Source of the DNA: Galbula dea
Lineage: Eukaryota; Chordata; Aves; Piciformes; Galbulidae
DNA: 64,000 bases
Reading direction: 5' to 3'
Assembly (NCBI GenBank): GCA_013399015.1
Contig: VWZX01019989.1
Coordinates: forward strand, 1,030,191-1,094,190
Shown: in pieces, positions 63,833 through 64,000 of the stretch
How the letters are laid out: each line of letters begins with the position of its first letter
Position numbering within the stretch: the first letter of the stretch is position 1
Notes under the pieces: model-generated
The model's input: only the letters and a program-made list of their open reading frames with translations
What the model was told of the DNA's origin: nothing
Database searches by the model: none
Program-made: the position numbers and the translations under genes

Positions 63833-64000
63833 GAATAGAATAGACTGTTTCTGTTGGAAGGGACTTCCAGTGATCATCCAGACCAACTGCCTGACCAATT
63901 CGGGGATGACCAGAAGTCAAAGCAGATTGTTAAGGGCAGTGTCCAAATGCCTCTTAAATACTGACAGGCTTAGGGCATCAAAGTTGATAATTTAGAAGGT
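63833..64000 (-). mobile_element. CR1 LINE 3' part, cut by the window edge
   Basis: Starts TAGAATAGACTGTTTCTGTT, then GGAAGGGACTTCCAGTGATC, CATCCAGACCAACTGCCTGA, GGGGATGACCAGAAGTCAAA and GTCCAAATGCCTCTTAAATA. This is the reverse complement of a CR1 3' end of a different subfamily from the copies at 37 kb. Sense to ERC1; continues beyond the window. Confidence 0.9.

Larger units (their letters stand above)
50049..64000 (-). other. ERC1: ERC1 intron upstream of exon A (partial)
   Basis: The intron ends with the acceptor before exon A and runs beyond the right edge, so it is at least 14 kb. The expected preceding ERC1 segment was not seen on the minus strand. It carries one candidate LTR, an ancient CR1 and a CR1 at the edge. 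Confidence 0.85.

Noticed and set aside
1..64000. tRNA, rRNA, snRNA, CRISPR array or prokaryotic operon
   Set aside because: No tRNA box B motif in context, no regular spacer-repeat array, no ribosomal or snRNA core sequence and no chain of close same-strand long ORFs was found by eye.

Overview
The window is vertebrate nuclear DNA, almost certainly from a bird and most likely chicken or a close galliform. The evidence is AT-rich intronic sequence, many CR1 LINE fragments with the avian 3' end (GATTCTGTGATTCTGTG type) and ERVL-type LTRs that start TGTCCTGGTTTGGG. No bacterial gene, operon, CRISPR array or phage feature was seen. Species is inferred from repeat content only.

The only protein-coding sequence I can support is two internal exons of one gene on the minus strand, ERC1 (ELKS/RAB6IP2/CAST2), the coiled-coil scaffold of presynaptic active zones and cortical secretion sites. 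Exon A (49917-50048, 44 codons, phase 0 at both ends) joins directly in frame to exon B (32305-32465, 53 codons plus 2 nt). Both have AG/GT splice borders, and together they encode a charged, heptad-rich segment in the C-terminal coiled-coil half of the protein. The intron between them is 17,451 bp. About 14 kb of the preceding intron lies to the right and about 32 kb of the following intron to the left. All other open reading frames look like chance ORFs or decayed retrotransposon coding sequence.

Layout from left to right: 1-32304 is intron with a CR1 3' fragment (7152), an old CR1 fragment (12110), an ERVL-type LTR fragment (12564-13235) and another old CR1 fragment (23740). Exon B is at 32305-32465. 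The middle intron has a CR1 nested inside an older CR1 (37031-38140), a candidate LTR (40127-40593), two plus-strand CR1 tails (42722 and 44482), a longer CR1 (44845-45625), a minus-strand ERVL-type LTR (about 45636-45999) and a clean solo ERVL-type LTR with a perfect 5-bp target duplication (47281-47951). Exon A follows. The last intron has a second candidate solo LTR (54653-55669), an ancient CR1 (58380-58740) and a CR1 running off the right edge.

The most informative observations are the solo LTR with CpG-dense core, the nested CR1 with a 6-bp direct repeat, the opposed pair of related LTRs, and the strand asymmetry: 8 of 10 CR1 insertions lie in the gene's sense direction, while 4 of 5 LTRs lie antisense. 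Exon A, which can be skipped in frame and has a weak donor, is a plausible cassette exon. I found no previously undescribed biological system.
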